Shown: positions 8,327-17,332, counted from the stretch's first letter. The stretch: 64,000 nucleotides of DNA from JASGJS01 sp047601185 (GCA_047601185.1 JASGJS010000001.1:868001-932000), one strand, 5' to 3'. Numbers and translations are program-made. The notes: generated by a model not told the origin, from the sequence alone.

Positions 8327-9523
8327 TTAAGAAATTTCTGTTGAATGATGAGAACGCATAAAAAATGCCAAAATAAGCCATATTATTGTTAGTAGAATAG
8401 TAAATATATACAAGCCCGTTGCATGATAGTGCGCCATCATCCAACCCCCTAAACTTCCACCCACAAAGATGCCTAAAAATTGTGCGGTAGAATAAATACC
8501 AATTGCGCTGCCCTTTTGATCTGGTGGTGCGATTTTAGAAACTAAAGAAGGTAAAGCGGCTTCCAAAAAAGTAAAAGCGATAAAAAATAATGATAGTAAC
8601 AATCCAATTTGCCACAATTGATGATGAAATTGGCTTAGCAGAATTAGCGATAAGGCCAGTGCAAAAATAGCGGCTAGAAAATAGCGTTTAAAATGGTGTT
8701 TTTCTGCCAAACGAATGCAAGGCATCACCAATATAAAAGCGACTAAGATAACAATCCCATAAAACCATCCCAGCTGATGGTCGCTCAAGCCTTGAATTTG
8801 GCTTAATAAACGAGGGATCATTAAAAAACTCGCTGTTAGTATAGCATGCAAAATAAAAATGCCTAGGTCTAAACGCAATAATTCTGTGTGCGTGAATAAC
8901 GATTTAAATAAAGTGAGAAGGGATTGAACCTCTTGTGTCGGTCTCACGGGTTGCGCGCTCGGAATTAAAAACTGCATGATCAGTAAACCCAGCGTGCCTA
9001 ATAGGGCGGTAAACCAAAAAATCCCGGATAGACCCATCCAAGCATTCAAAAAGGGGGCCAATATGATGGCGAGCCCAAAAGACAGGCCAATACTCATACC
9101 AATAATGGCCATGGCCTTAGTGCGATGTTGGGGGCGGGTTAAATCCGCGACCAAGGCGATCACCGTGCTGCCAATCGCGCCTGCCCCTTGTAAGGCTCTG
9201 CCTAAAATTAATCCCCAAATATGCTGGGACAGGGCGGCCACGACACTGCCAATGATAAATAGCAGTAATCCCCCTAAAATAATCTTGCGTCGCCCAATGC
9301 GGTCCGACCACATCGCTAATGGAATTTGGAAGATCGCTTGGGTTAAGCCATAAATCCCCAACGCTATCCCCAGTAAAGTCGGCGTTATCCCTAAAATTTG
9401 CTGCGTATCTGCCGCCAATACCGGTAACAACATAAACAACCCCAGCATCCGAAAACAAAAAATACCGGCTAAAGAGAGCACAACCTTAGTTTCAAATGGA
9501 GTAGCGCTTGTGTTATCATGCAT
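8327..9523 (-). CDS. MFS transporter
   Basis: This is an inner-membrane secondary transporter of about 398 residues with twelve predicted membrane segments. The MFS motif A is seen in the loop between segments 2 and 3 (MWSDRIGRRKII). It belongs to the drug:H+ antiporter-like type that often sits between ssb and uvrA in gammaproteobacteria; the substrate is unknown. The ATG at 9523 is preferred over one five codons upstream (9538), because 9538 would overlap the divergent uvrA start. The two genes leave no free promoter space, so each promoter must lie in the other's coding sequence. Confidence 0.85.
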   Translation of the reverse strand: MHDNTSATPFETKVVLSLAGIFCFRMLGLFMLLPVLAADTQQILGITPTLLGIALGIYGLTQAIFQIPLAMWSDRIGRRKIILGGLLLFIIGSVVAALSQHIWGLILGRALQGAGAIGSTVIALVADLTRPQHRTKAMAIIGMSIGLSFGLAIILAPFLNAWMGLSGIFWFTALLGTLGLLIMQFLIPSAQPVRPTQEVQSLLTLFKSLFTHTELLRLDLGIFILHAILTASFLMIPRLLSQIQGLSDHQLGWFYGIVILVAFILVMPCIRLAEKHHFKRYFLAAIFALALSLILLSQFHHQLWQIGLLLSLFFIAFTFLEAALPSLVSKIAPPDQKGSAIGIYSTAQFLGIFVGGSLGGWMMAHYHATGLYIFTILLTIIWLILAFFMRSHHSTEIS

Positions 9524-9527
9524 AGTT

Positions 9528-12383
9528 ATGAATACCATTCAAATTCGAGGCGCACGCACGCACAATCTAAAAAATATCAATCTAGATTTACCTCGGGATA
9601 AACTCATTGTGATGACAGGATTGTCTGGCTCTGGCAAATCCTCTCTGGCTTTTGACACTTTATACGCAGAAGGTCAACGTCGTTATGTTGAATCCTTATC
9701 TGCCTATGCTCGACAATTTCTCTCGATGATGCAAAAACCAGATGTAGACTATATTGAAGGATTGTCGCCGGCGATTTCTATCGAGCAAAAAGCCACTTCA
9801 CATAATCCGCGTTCCACCGTGGGAACCATTACAGAAATTTACGATTATTTGCGATTACTGTTCGCGCGTGTTGGGCAGCCACGTTGTCCGACTCACCATA
9901 CCCTCTTAGAAGCGCAAACCATTAGCCAAATGGTGGATACTGCATTAACTTACCCAGCCGAATCTCGTCTGATGATTTTAGCGCCAGTGATGCAGGCGCG
10001 TAAAGGGGAACATACGCAACTGTTGGAATCGTTAAGGCGACAAGGTTTTGTTCGCGCGAGAATTGACGGGTCCATTTATGAGTTGGATCAAGCCCCGAAA
10101 TTAGGGCTGAGAACCAAACATACCATAGAAGTGGTCATTGACCGCTTTAAGGTCAAGCCGGATATTACCCAACGGTTGGCGGAATCGTTTGAGACGGCCT
10201 TGCGTCTGGCGGACGGCATTGCCATTGTGGCAGAAATGGATAATGCCCAACCCGAAAAAGTCTTCTCCTCCAAATTTGCGTGTCCCGAATGTGGCTATAG
10301 TCTGAGCGAGTTAGAGCCCCGATTATTTTCTTTCAATAATCCCGCCGGTGCCTGTCCAGACTGTGAAGGCTTAGGGGTGAAACAGTTTTTTGATCCCAGT
10401 AAAGTTTTGCAGGATCCTGAAGTGAGCTTGGCAGCGGGAGCTATTCGGGGATGGGATAGACGTAATCTCTATTATTTTCACCTCTTAAAATCGTTAGCTA
10501 AGCATTATGGTTTTAACGTAGAGACGCCGTTTAATCAATTATCCAAACGTATCCAAGACAAAATTTTATATGGCAGTGGCCAAGAAGACATCACTTTTAC
10601 CTACGTGAACGACCGAAATAGACGGGTTCAAAAAACGCATCCGTTTGAGGGAATTATCCCCAACATTCAACGCCGCTATCGGGAAACTGAATCCAACATG
10701 GTGCGGGAAGATTTAGCCAAATTCTTAACGGTGCGCAGTTGTGAAGCTTGCGAAGGCTCGCGATTACGCATCGAAGCGCGCAATGTTTTTATCGACGATC
10801 AGAATATGCCCCAGATCGCGGCCATGCCCATCGAAAAAACCTTAGCGTTTTTTAGCCAGCTGGAATTAGCTGGAAGACGCGGCCAAATTGCCGAACGCAT
10901 TTTAAAAGAAATCAATGAGCGTTTAGGCTTTCTAGTCAGTGTCGGGCTCAATTATTTAACACTCAATCGTAGTGCTGATACCTTGTCCGGCGGCGAAGCC
11001 CAACGGATCCGACTTGCCAGCCAAATTGGCTCTGGGCTGGTCGGGGTAATGTATATTTTAGATGAACCTTCTATCGGATTGCATCAAAGAGATAATGATC
11101 GCTTATTACAAACCTTAAAACGTCTACGCGATTTGGGTAATACAGTGATTGTGGTAGAGCATGATGAGGAAGCCATTCGCACCGCAGATTATCTGGTGGA
11201 TATTGGGCCTGGCGCCGGTAAACACGGGGGACGAATTATTGCTGAAGGGACCGCCGCACAAGTGAGTCAGTGTGCGGACTCACTGACGGGCCAATACTTA
11301 TCGGGCCATTTAAAAATTCCGGTGCCCGCTTCGCGGCTGGTAGCAGATTCTACGCGGTTGTTACGATTAATCGGTGCGCAATGTCATAATTTAAAAGATG
11401 TTACGGTAACGATCCCGGTAGGTTTGATGACTTGCATCACTGGCGTATCAGGCTCTGGTAAATCCAGCCTGATTAACGATACATTATATCCAATTGTTGC
11501 TAAAGCACTGAATGGCGCGGAAGGATTGCCGATCGGTTCTTATCAACAAGTGGCAGGGTTGGGAAATTTTGACAAGGTAGTGGCCATTGATCAAAGCCCG
11601 ATTGGTCGAACCCCTCGCTCCAATCCAGCTACTTACACCGGTGTTTTTACTCCTATCCGCGAATTATTTGCGGGTACACAAGAAGCTAGGGCGCGTGGCT
11701 ATACCCCAGGCCGCTTCAGTTTTAACGTCCAAGGCGGGCGTTGCGAAGCCTGCGAAGGAGACGGCTTAATTCGGGTTGAAATGCATTTTCTAGCAGATGT
11801 GTATGTGGAATGTGACGTGTGCCACGGTCAGCGCTATAATCGTGAAACCTTAGAAGTCCATTATAAAGGTAAAAATATTCACGAAGTGTTGACGATGACC
11901 GTCGAAGAAGCCAGAGCATTTTTTGACCCTGTCCCGCAAGTCGCGCGCAAACTGCAAACGTTAATTGAAGTCGGTTTATCTTATATTGGCTTAGGCCAAA
12001 GCGCGACGACGCTATCGGGCGGAGAAGCCCAGCGCATTAAATTAGCCAAAGAATTATCCCGTCGCGATACCGGTAATACCCTCTATATTTTAGATGAACC
12101 TACCACAGGGCTGCATTTTCATGATGTTAAACAGTTGCTAGAGGTGTTGCATCATTTAAGAGATCGTGGCAACACGATGGTGATTATTGAACATAATTTA
12201 GATGTGATTAAAACGGCGGATTGGGTGATAGACTTAGGGCCGGAAGGCGGAGATAAAGGGGGAGAAGTCGTCGCCGTAGGAACCCCTGAAGACATTGTCA
12301 AAAATCCGCGTTCTTACACAGGCCAGTTTTTGAAGCCATTGCTTAGCGTCGGTAACTATGATAAACACAACTTCGGCCCTTAG
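9528..12383 (+). CDS. uvrA: Excinuclease ABC subunit A
   Basis: UvrA is the damage-sensing ATPase of nucleotide excision repair. Its two ABC modules are visible: Walker A at about residues 31-39 (GLSGSGKSS) and 639-647 (GVSGSGKSS), and signatures LSGGEAQRIRLA near 487 and LSGGEAQRIKLA near 829. Two zinc modules are present (CPECGYS...CPDCEG near 252-282 and CEACEG...CDVCHG near 739-763). The ATG at 9528 matches the family start. A GTG at 9510 has a better-placed GGAG site and would add six residues. The last codons and the stop lie in the arm of a long hairpin element. No LexA box was recognised. Confidence 0.97.
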   Translation: MNTIQIRGARTHNLKNINLDLPRDKLIVMTGLSGSGKSSLAFDTLYAEGQRRYVESLSAYARQFLSMMQKPDVDYIEGLSPAISIEQKATSHNPRSTVGTITEIYDYLRLLFARVGQPRCPTHHTLLEAQTISQMVDTALTYPAESRLMILAPVMQARKGEHTQLLESLRRQGFVRARIDGSIYELDQAPKLGLRTKHTIEVVIDRFKVKPDITQRLAESFETALRLADGIAIVAEMDNAQPEKVFSSKFACPECGYSLSELEPRLFSFNNPAGACPDCEGLGVKQFFDPSKVLQDPEVSLAAGAIRGWDRRNLYYFHLLKSLAKHYGFNVETPFNQLSKRIQDKILYGSGQEDITFTYVNDRNRRVQKTHPFEGIIPNIQRRYRETESNMVREDLAKFLTVRSCEACEGSRLRIEARNVFIDDQNMPQIAAMPIEKTLAFFSQLELAGRRGQIAERILKEINERLGFLVSVGLNYLTLNRSADTLSGGEAQRIRLASQIGSGLVGVMYILDEPSIGLHQRDNDRLLQTLKRLRDLGNTVIVVEHDEEAIRTADYLVDIGPGAGKHGGRIIAEGTAAQVSQCADSLTGQYLSGHLKIPVPASRLVADSTRLLRLIGAQCHNLKDVTVTIPVGLMTCITGVSGSGKSSLINDTLYPIVAKALNGAEGLPIGSYQQVAGLGNFDKVVAIDQSPIGRTPRSNPATYTGVFTPIRELFAGTQEARARGYTPGRFSFNVQGGRCEACEGDGLIRVEMHFLADVYVECDVCHGQRYNRETLEVHYKGKNIHEVLTMTVEEARAFFDPVPQVARKLQTLIEVGLSYIGLGQSATTLSGGEAQRIKLAKELSRRDTGNTLYILDEPTTGLHFHDVKQLLEVLHHLRDRGNTMVIIEHNLDVIKTADWVIDLGPEGGDKGGEVVAVGTPEDIVKNPRSYTGQFLKPLLSVGNYDKHNFGP

Positions 12384-12492
12384 AGGCTGTGGTGTCGCCG
12401 GTTGGGACGCCGTGAATACTTCCTTGTAGGCTCACCATGAACATCCTTGTTCATGGATGCCCAACCTTGCGACACCACAGCCTCTAAGGGCC
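12375..12492. repeat. Family D long hairpin, copy D1
   Basis: The arms begin GGCCCTTAGAGGCTGTGGTG and pair almost perfectly with the complementary arm ending at 12492. The core holds ACGCCGTGAATACTTCC, TTGTAGGCT and an inner hairpin (CCATGAACATCC/TTGTTCATGG). The core matches copies at 29513, 48051 and, inverted, 54269, while the arms do not. The left arm contains the uvrA stop codon. Confidence 0.85.
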
Positions 12493-12535
12493 TGGTGCCA
12501 GATTTAACTTAGGTGGTGAATCGTTATTGGGCTGT

Positions 12536-12626
12536 TGGCATTTTAGTTCTGTAAAGATTTGAGTGGCGAGCTGTTGCCTTCTCCCCCTGTGGGAGAAGGT
12601 GCCCGATAGGGCGGATGAGGGGTAAC
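12536..12626. repeat. Family B repeat element, copy 2
   Basis: This is a leader (TTTTAGTTCTGTAAAGATTT), then the palindrome CCTTCTCCC...GGGAGAAGG, then GCCCGATAGGGCGGATGAGG and GGTAAC. It lies directly upstream of hemE, so the hemE promoter probably sits within or just after it. Confidence 0.8.
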
Positions 12627-12662
12627 AAGACCCAGTTTTATATAATATTTTGCGTAAAATTT

Positions 12663-13706
12663 ATGATACAAAACGACACTTTTCTAAAAGCGCTAAGACG
12701 CGAACTCACGCCACACACCCCCATCTGGCTGATGCGCCAAGCCGGTCGTTACCTACCCGAATACCGCCACCTACGCCAACAAGCCAAAGACTTCCTAACC
12801 CTATGCAAAACCCCCGAACTCGCTTGCGAAATCACCCTGCAACCCTTAGCGCGCTTCCCTTTAGACGCCGCCATTATTTTTTCTGATATTCTCACTATCC
12901 CTGACGCGATGGGATTGGGATTAAAATTTATCGAACAAACCGGGCCGCATTTCGAACGCCCCCTTCGCAGCGCGCAGGCAGTGCAAGCCCTCCGCAAGCC
13001 CGATTTAAATGATTTAAATTATGTCTTTGAAGCCATTCAGCTGACCAAACAAGCCTTGGCAGATAAAGTCCCGCTCATCGGTTTTTCTGGCAGCCCCTGG
13101 ACATTAGCCACTTACATGGTCGAAGGAGGCAGCAGTAAGACCTTCTCCATCATCAAAAAATGGTTGTTTAACGACCCTAATAGCTTGTCACAATTATTAG
13201 AATTATTAGCAGAAACAGTGACAGAATATCTGTTAGCCCAAATTTTAGCCGGCGCGGATGTGGTGATGTTATTTGATACTTGGGGTGGAATATTGGCGGC
13301 TCAAGATTATCAGACGTTTTCTCTGCACTATATGAATCAAATTGTTAAAAATATCCAACAGCAAAAACCCACAGTCCCTATTATCCTATTTACTAAAAAT
13401 GGCGGGCAATGGTTGAAACAGATTGCGGAGACTGGCTGCGATGCCATCGGTTTAGATTGGACCACTGATATAGGCCTGGCGAGAGCGCAAGTTGGACAGC
13501 ATGTTGCCTTACAAGGCAATCTCGATCCAGCGGCTTTATACGCAGATCCTCTTCACGTTCAGCAACAAGCAAAACGTATTTTAGAAAGTTATGGAAATCA
13601 TCCTGGCCATATTTTTAATTTAGGACACGGTATCCAACCCGACACCCCCGTCGACCATGTTGCCGCATTGGTCGATTTTGTACACGCATGGAGCCCTAGC
13701 GTATGA
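12663..13706 (+). CDS. hemE: Uroporphyrinogen decarboxylase
   Basis: HemE removes four acetate carboxyls from uroporphyrinogen III to give coproporphyrinogen III in heme synthesis. The 347-residue product has the signature PIWLMRQAGRYLPEYR near residue 20, which includes substrate-binding arginines. It also has AAIIFSDILTIPDAMGLGL with the catalytic aspartate, and GFSGSPWTLATYMVEGG. The ATG at 12663 fits the family start; the reading frame extends 16 codons further upstream into the repeat but without conservation. Its stop overlaps the next gene by four bases (ATGA). Confidence 0.96.
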   Translation: MIQNDTFLKALRRELTPHTPIWLMRQAGRYLPEYRHLRQQAKDFLTLCKTPELACEITLQPLARFPLDAAIIFSDILTIPDAMGLGLKFIEQTGPHFERPLRSAQAVQALRKPDLNDLNYVFEAIQLTKQALADKVPLIGFSGSPWTLATYMVEGGSSKTFSIIKKWLFNDPNSLSQLLELLAETVTEYLLAQILAGADVVMLFDTWGGILAAQDYQTFSLHYMNQIVKNIQQQKPTVPIILFTKNGGQWLKQIAETGCDAIGLDWTTDIGLARAQVGQHVALQGNLDPAALYADPLHVQQQAKRILESYGNHPGHIFNLGHGIQPDTPVDHVAALVDFVHAWSPSV

Positions 13707-14287
13707 CCATTTATACCGCCGCCATCACCTTAATTTTGGTGATGGACCCTTTAGGCAATGTTCCCTTATTTTTATCGGTTTTGAAAAATACATCATCAAG
13801 AAAACAGGCCTGGGTAATTTTTCGCGAGACCTTTATTGCCTTTACCATCTTGACGGTATTTTTATTCTTCGGCCGAAATATTCTACACGGTTTGCACATT
13901 ACCCAGGCGGCTTTAAATATCGCGGGTGGCATCATTTTATTTATTATCGCTTTAAGAATGATTTTCCCTCATCCCGATGTGCCGCAGCATGGTGAGTCTA
14001 TCCAAGGTGAGCCGTTTATTGTGCCCTTAGCCATCCCCTTGATTGCTGGCCCTGCTTCCTTAGCAACGGTCATGCTATTCGCTTCTCAACAGCCCAGCAA
14101 AATGTTCAGTTGGTTTATCGCACTGCTCATCGCTGCTGTATTCTGCACCCTGGTCTTATTATGCTCTCGTTTCCTGATGAAAATTCTACGCGAACGCGGC
14201 TTGATTGCGCTCGAACGCCTGATGGGGATGATTCTGACCACTTTAGCCGTCCAAATGTTCTTGACTGGGCTGGATAGTTATTTGTAA
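13703..14287 (+). CDS. MarC family (UPF0056) membrane protein
   Basis: This is an integral membrane protein of 194 residues with six predicted segments. It has the family motifs LVMDPLGNVPLF near the N-terminus and PLAIPLIAGPASLATVM in the middle. The molecular function of the MarC family is unresolved; an early link to multiple antibiotic resistance was not confirmed. It is translationally coupled to hemE by a 4-bp overlap. Confidence 0.88.
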   Translation: MTIYTAAITLILVMDPLGNVPLFLSVLKNTSSRKQAWVIFRETFIAFTILTVFLFFGRNILHGLHITQAALNIAGGIILFIIALRMIFPHPDVPQHGESIQGEPFIVPLAIPLIAGPASLATVMLFASQQPSKMFSWFIALLIAAVFCTLVLLCSRFLMKILRERGLIALERLMGMILTTLAVQMFLTGLDSYL

Positions 14288-14357
14288 GACTTACGGTATT
14301 GCCGTTATTTCTTCGGCTCTTTATTATTGCTGCGTTACAGAAAAAAAGAGCTAGAAT

Positions 14358-14738
14358 ATGCAAAATCAAACTGGAAATTTATTTTTACTTCAGGCAGAAC
14401 TGATTGATAACAAAGTCGAGGTCAGTGTGAGTAAAGCGATTGCACAAGTGGTTGAGCAAATCTCCAACCTTCGTTTGGAAATGCACGAAGAAATGGGTGG
14501 GTTAAGAAAAGAGATGCACGAGTTAAGAGCTGAAATGAATGAACGCTTCTCTGGCGTGAATGAACGTCTTTCAGTCGTAAGTGAACGTGTATCCATTGTA
14601 GAAACGGCCTTAGGTATACGAAATAAGACAAGGAATGAGCTGCGTAACCGTTTTTATGATTACGCTTTCAAAGCCGGCTGGTTAATATTAGGTTCTTTAT
14701 TGACTTACGCAGCCATTCATTTTAATGGTTTTCTGTAA
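14358..14738 (+). CDS. Small coiled-coil protein with C-terminal membrane anchor
   Basis: This 126-residue protein is not assigned to a named family here. Residues about 15-90 form a heptad-rich coiled coil with tandem-like units (LRKEMHELRAEMNERFSGVN, then ERLSVVSERVSIVE). Residues about 104-124 form a single hydrophobic helix (AGWLILGSLLTYAAIHF) at the C-terminus. The architecture resembles many small tail-anchored coiled-coil proteins of phage or bacterial origin. It is followed by a broken MITE. Confidence 0.55.
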   Translation: MQNQTGNLFLLQAELIDNKVEVSVSKAIAQVVEQISNLRLEMHEEMGGLRKEMHELRAEMNERFSGVNERLSVVSERVSIVETALGIRNKTRNELRNRFYDYAFKAGWLILGSLLTYAAIHFNGFL

Positions 14739-14774
14739 AAGGTGAACAAGCTGTGCACTTTTTCAAGATTTGAA

Positions 14775-14887
14775 GTATCCATTTAGAACCTCCCAAGGGA
14801 AGCTTGAGTTTATGAGGACCTGGAGGCGTCGTCCTCGCATGGATGCGGGGATCCAGTTCGCAGGAAGCAAAACTTTATATTCCGTAG
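14775..14887. mobile_element. Family A MITE, left half only
   Basis: The sequence starts GTATCCATTTAG and follows the full-length copies through the first internal palindrome (GGAGGCGTCGTCCTCGCATG) to AGCAAAACTTTAT. It then stops, and the second half is missing. The junction lies about 10 bp before the start codon of the next gene, whose AGAGG ribosome site therefore abuts the MITE remnant. Confidence 0.8.
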
Positions 14888-14896
14888 AGGTTTCAT

Positions 14897-15589
14897 ATGG
14901 TCGGTGTTCCCGTTGAAGTATCTAATAAAACTATAGATGACGATGTAATGCGTGCTCTCCAAAAGGGAGATTGGCAGTTCTTTAAAACGATTGGAGATGA
15001 AAAAAACGAGGCAAGAAAAAAAAATATTTGTCGACAGCATGTGTTCTTCGGATTTTTGTCCGAACCAGACTGCATTCTGAGGTTTGCGATGCGTTATGAA
15101 ACAGGATATGAGCTTTGTAAATTCCTTTTAACCAATAAAGATTGGCTGCTACATACAAAATACCTATTAGTTTCAGGCGGAGAGGAATCATCGAAAAAAC
15201 CCAGAGAAGTGACTCTACGGCTTTATGATGCTGCTTTTACAAGGCAAGAAGTAGAATTTTGTCGACAGCTAGATGCCATTTTCACAGAAAATTTTAAAGC
15301 CTGCAAAGAAATACTTTTTAAGAAGCTTTCTACAATAGCAAAAAAGCATTATTTAGGAACTTTAAGTGAAGATAAAAGGAATCAAGAATTTTTTGAATAT
15401 TTAAAGCAGTATTTAAGTGAATATCTTAAAGAGAAGAAAAATAAAAAAGAAAAGATAATCCAATGTTTGTCGACATTTTTTCCCAGCGACGTTTCTGCCA
15501 TCGTTACGGACTATCTTAACTTGGAAGAATTACCTCTAAAAGATAAGTCTATCTATGAAAAATTGACATCGATAGTTAAAAAAAAATAA
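14897..15589 (+). CDS. Lysine-rich orphan protein, possible effector
   Basis: This 230-residue protein is not recognised as any known family. It is rich in lysine and glutamate, predicted mostly helical, and has no signal peptide or membrane segment. A C-terminal stretch (FFPSDVSAIVTDYLNLEEL, about residues 193-211) resembles short helical adaptor-like motifs seen in host-directed proteins, but this is weak. A well-placed AGAGG site supports the ATG. It has more A+T and lysine codons than its neighbours and lies between a MITE half and a second MITE-like end, which suggests recent acquisition. A Dot/Icm-type effector role is only a guess. Confidence 0.6.
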   Translation: MVGVPVEVSNKTIDDDVMRALQKGDWQFFKTIGDEKNEARKKNICRQHVFFGFLSEPDCILRFAMRYETGYELCKFLLTNKDWLLHTKYLLVSGGEESSKKPREVTLRLYDAAFTRQEVEFCRQLDAIFTENFKACKEILFKKLSTIAKKHYLGTLSEDKRNQEFFEYLKQYLSEYLKEKKNKKEKIIQCLSTFFPSDVSAIVTDYLNLEELPLKDKSIYEKLTSIVKKK

Positions 15590-15591
15590 AA

Positions 15592-15645
15592 GTAAACATT
15601 TAGCATTTTTCAAGACAAGCTCAGTGCTTTCTAAGGAAGAAATCT
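15592..15645. mobile_element. MITE-like terminal remnant
   Basis: AGTAAACATTTAGCA followed by CAAGACAAGCTCAGTGCTTT closely matches the complement of the right end of the MITE at 19570-19618 (GTAAATATTCAGCAC, GGACAAGCTCAG). It is an isolated end lying between two convergent genes. Confidence 0.55.
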
Positions 15646-15659
15646 GTATTTCTAATGTA

Positions 15660-16778
15660 TTAACGTTGCACTGGATGCAAGATATTCAGATAGTATCTCG
15701 TGCTTTTAAGTTGACCATGTTTAATTAACACTTTGTTTTCTAAAAGATTCTGTAAATCGCGCGTTGCCGTGGCGCGAGAAGTGCCGGTAATGCTAATGTA
15801 ATTTTCTGCGCTGAGTCCTCCTGTGAAGCCCTCTAAGCCTTCGCGAAACAGTCGAGCGATCACCTTTTTTTGCCGTTCATTTAAGAGTTCTTTTACCCGA
15901 TCATACAGCTTGGTTTTTTCGATCAAGAACTCAACTAAGTTTAAGGAATACTGTTGGGCGTGTAAAATAGTGTTAGCAAAATAAACGAGCCAATCGGTAA
16001 TATTAAGTTCATAACTATTGCGTTCCAATGCCTGATAATAAGCTTTTCTCTGTTTTTGAAGCGTCTGTGAAAGCGCAATTAAGGTTGGGGTGCCCAAACA
16101 TTCTGAAAGAGATTTTTCGGCGATGGCACGGGCTATTCTCCCATTGCCATCTTCAAATGGATGAATGCTGACAAAATAAAGATGTGCAATGCCAGCCCGT
16201 GTCAATGCGGGAAGCGCTTTTCTTGCGTGAGGAGCTGTTTGGGCAAACCAGGTGATAAATTGATCCATTTCTTTTTTCATTAACGCAGAGGGCGGGGCTT
16301 CAAAATGGATTTTAGTTTTACCCATCGGGCCTGATATGATTTGCATTGGCTCGGCATGGGTACGATAATGGCCGATGTCTTTTAAGTCGTGTCTGCCGCC
16401 GGTGAGTGAGGTGTGCCAATGGTAGAGGGTGTCGTGTGAAAGCGGTTGGGAGAAGTTGCGGTACAGATCGGTCATCATGTCTGCTATACCGCGTTCAGCA
16501 GGTGAAGCGTGTTGATGGTCGCTTTTCAGGCCAAAATTCCGACAGATAGAGGCTTGAACGCTCTCTCTATTGAGATATTCACCCTCTATTTCAGAGGTTT
16601 TGACAGCTTCTCCCGTGATCATATCCACGGTGAGTAGTGCTTTATTTTCTTCGCTAAAGTGTTGAGTCGCGCCGATAAATATCCCAGATTGTTGCAAGAA
16701 TTGGGCTTCTAGCGCTTCAAGCACTGCTTTTTCCCACCTAAAATGGGGCCAATCGGCTTGCTGCCAGTTCCAGTTCAT
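15660..16778 (-). CDS. Fic family protein with C-terminal winged helix
   Basis: Fic enzymes usually transfer AMP from ATP to target hydroxyls. This 372-residue protein has an N-terminal DUF4172-like segment (MNWNWQQADWPHFRW). It carries an inhibitory-helix motif T61-x3-E65-G66, which marks a class II, self-inhibited Fic. The full catalytic motif is HPFEDGNGRIAR (near residues 205-216). A C-terminal helix-turn-helix follows (SITGTSRATATRDLQNLLEN). The DNA-binding domain and a palindrome overlapping the start codon point to autoregulation. The target is unknown. Confidence 0.9.
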   Translation of the reverse strand: MNWNWQQADWPHFRWEKAVLEALEAQFLQQSGIFIGATQHFSEENKALLTVDMITGEAVKTSEIEGEYLNRESVQASICRNFGLKSDHQHASPAERGIADMMTDLYRNFSQPLSHDTLYHWHTSLTGGRHDLKDIGHYRTHAEPMQIISGPMGKTKIHFEAPPSALMKKEMDQFITWFAQTAPHARKALPALTRAGIAHLYFVSIHPFEDGNGRIARAIAEKSLSECLGTPTLIALSQTLQKQRKAYYQALERNSYELNITDWLVYFANTILHAQQYSLNLVEFLIEKTKLYDRVKELLNERQKKVIARLFREGLEGFTGGLSAENYISITGTSRATATRDLQNLLENKVLIKHGQLKSTRYYLNILHPVQR

Positions 16779-16834
16779 GAGCTATAAACCCTCGATTTAT
16801 AACTCAAATAATGGCATATTTTGAGCTATAAATC
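16775..16834. promoter_or_regulatory. Putative Fic operator array
   Basis: TGAGCTATAAA and TTTATAACTCA form a palindrome with a 6-8 bp spacer. A third half-site, TTGAGCTATAAA, lies about 30 bp further upstream. On the minus strand the fic ATG falls directly within the proximal half-site (TAGCTCATG). Binding would block both transcription and translation start; the winged helix of the Fic protein is the natural candidate binder. Confidence 0.55.
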
Positions 16835-16847
16835 CATCAGATATCAC

Positions 16848-17276
16848 TCATGCTTCAATAACGAGCTTCACATCCACATTATTTCGAATCGCGTTAGAGT
16901 AAGGACAGACTGCCGTGTGAGCAGTTTCTGCAATGGCTTGTGCGGTCGCTTTATCCATGCCGGGTAAGATGATATGCAATTCAACTTCTAATGCAAAGCC
17001 TGCTCCGACAGCGCCCAGCTTAACTTGAGCTGTCACTTTAGCATCGGCAGGAAAGGCTTGATGATTTTGCTGAGCGACTAACTGCATGGCACTCAGGAAG
17101 CAAGCGGAATAGCCCGCCCCAAATAGCTGTTCGGGATTGGTGCCGGTTTGACCGGCTGCACCGCCTAATTCCACCGGCTTGTTGAGTTTGACATGGAGCA
17201 GGCCATCTTCCGAATCTGCCTGCCCATTGTCTCTGCCGCCGACGCTGGTAACGCTAGTTTTGTACAATATTTTCAT
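16848..17276 (-). CDS. ohr: Organic hydroperoxide resistance protein Ohr
   Basis: Ohr is a cytosolic thiol peroxidase that reduces organic hydroperoxides, recycled by lipoylated enzymes. The 142-residue product has the OsmC/Ohr fold signature NPEQLFGAGYSACFLSAM with the peroxidatic Cys59. The resolving Cys124 is in HTAVCPYSNAIR. Length and cysteine spacing are typical. No ohrR gene is adjacent, so the regulator must lie elsewhere. Confidence 0.95.
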   Translation of the reverse strand: MKILYKTSVTSVGGRDNGQADSEDGLLHVKLNKPVELGGAAGQTGTNPEQLFGAGYSACFLSAMQLVAQQNHQAFPADAKVTAQVKLGAVGAGFALEVELHIILPGMDKATAQAIAETAHTAVCPYSNAIRNNVDVKLVIEA

Positions 17277-17332
17277 AAATTTGGATAGAAATTAAAAAGT
17301 TAGCCTTACCTCAAGCGTCTATCCTAGAGGCT

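Noticed and set aside
8976..9353. Open frame of 125 codons opposite the MFS gene
   Set aside because: It is a shadow of the transporter sequence; no family features.
9117..9458. Open frame of 113 codons within the MFS gene on the same strand
   Set aside because: It is a shifted frame of a clear twelve-segment transporter, without motifs or a ribosome site.
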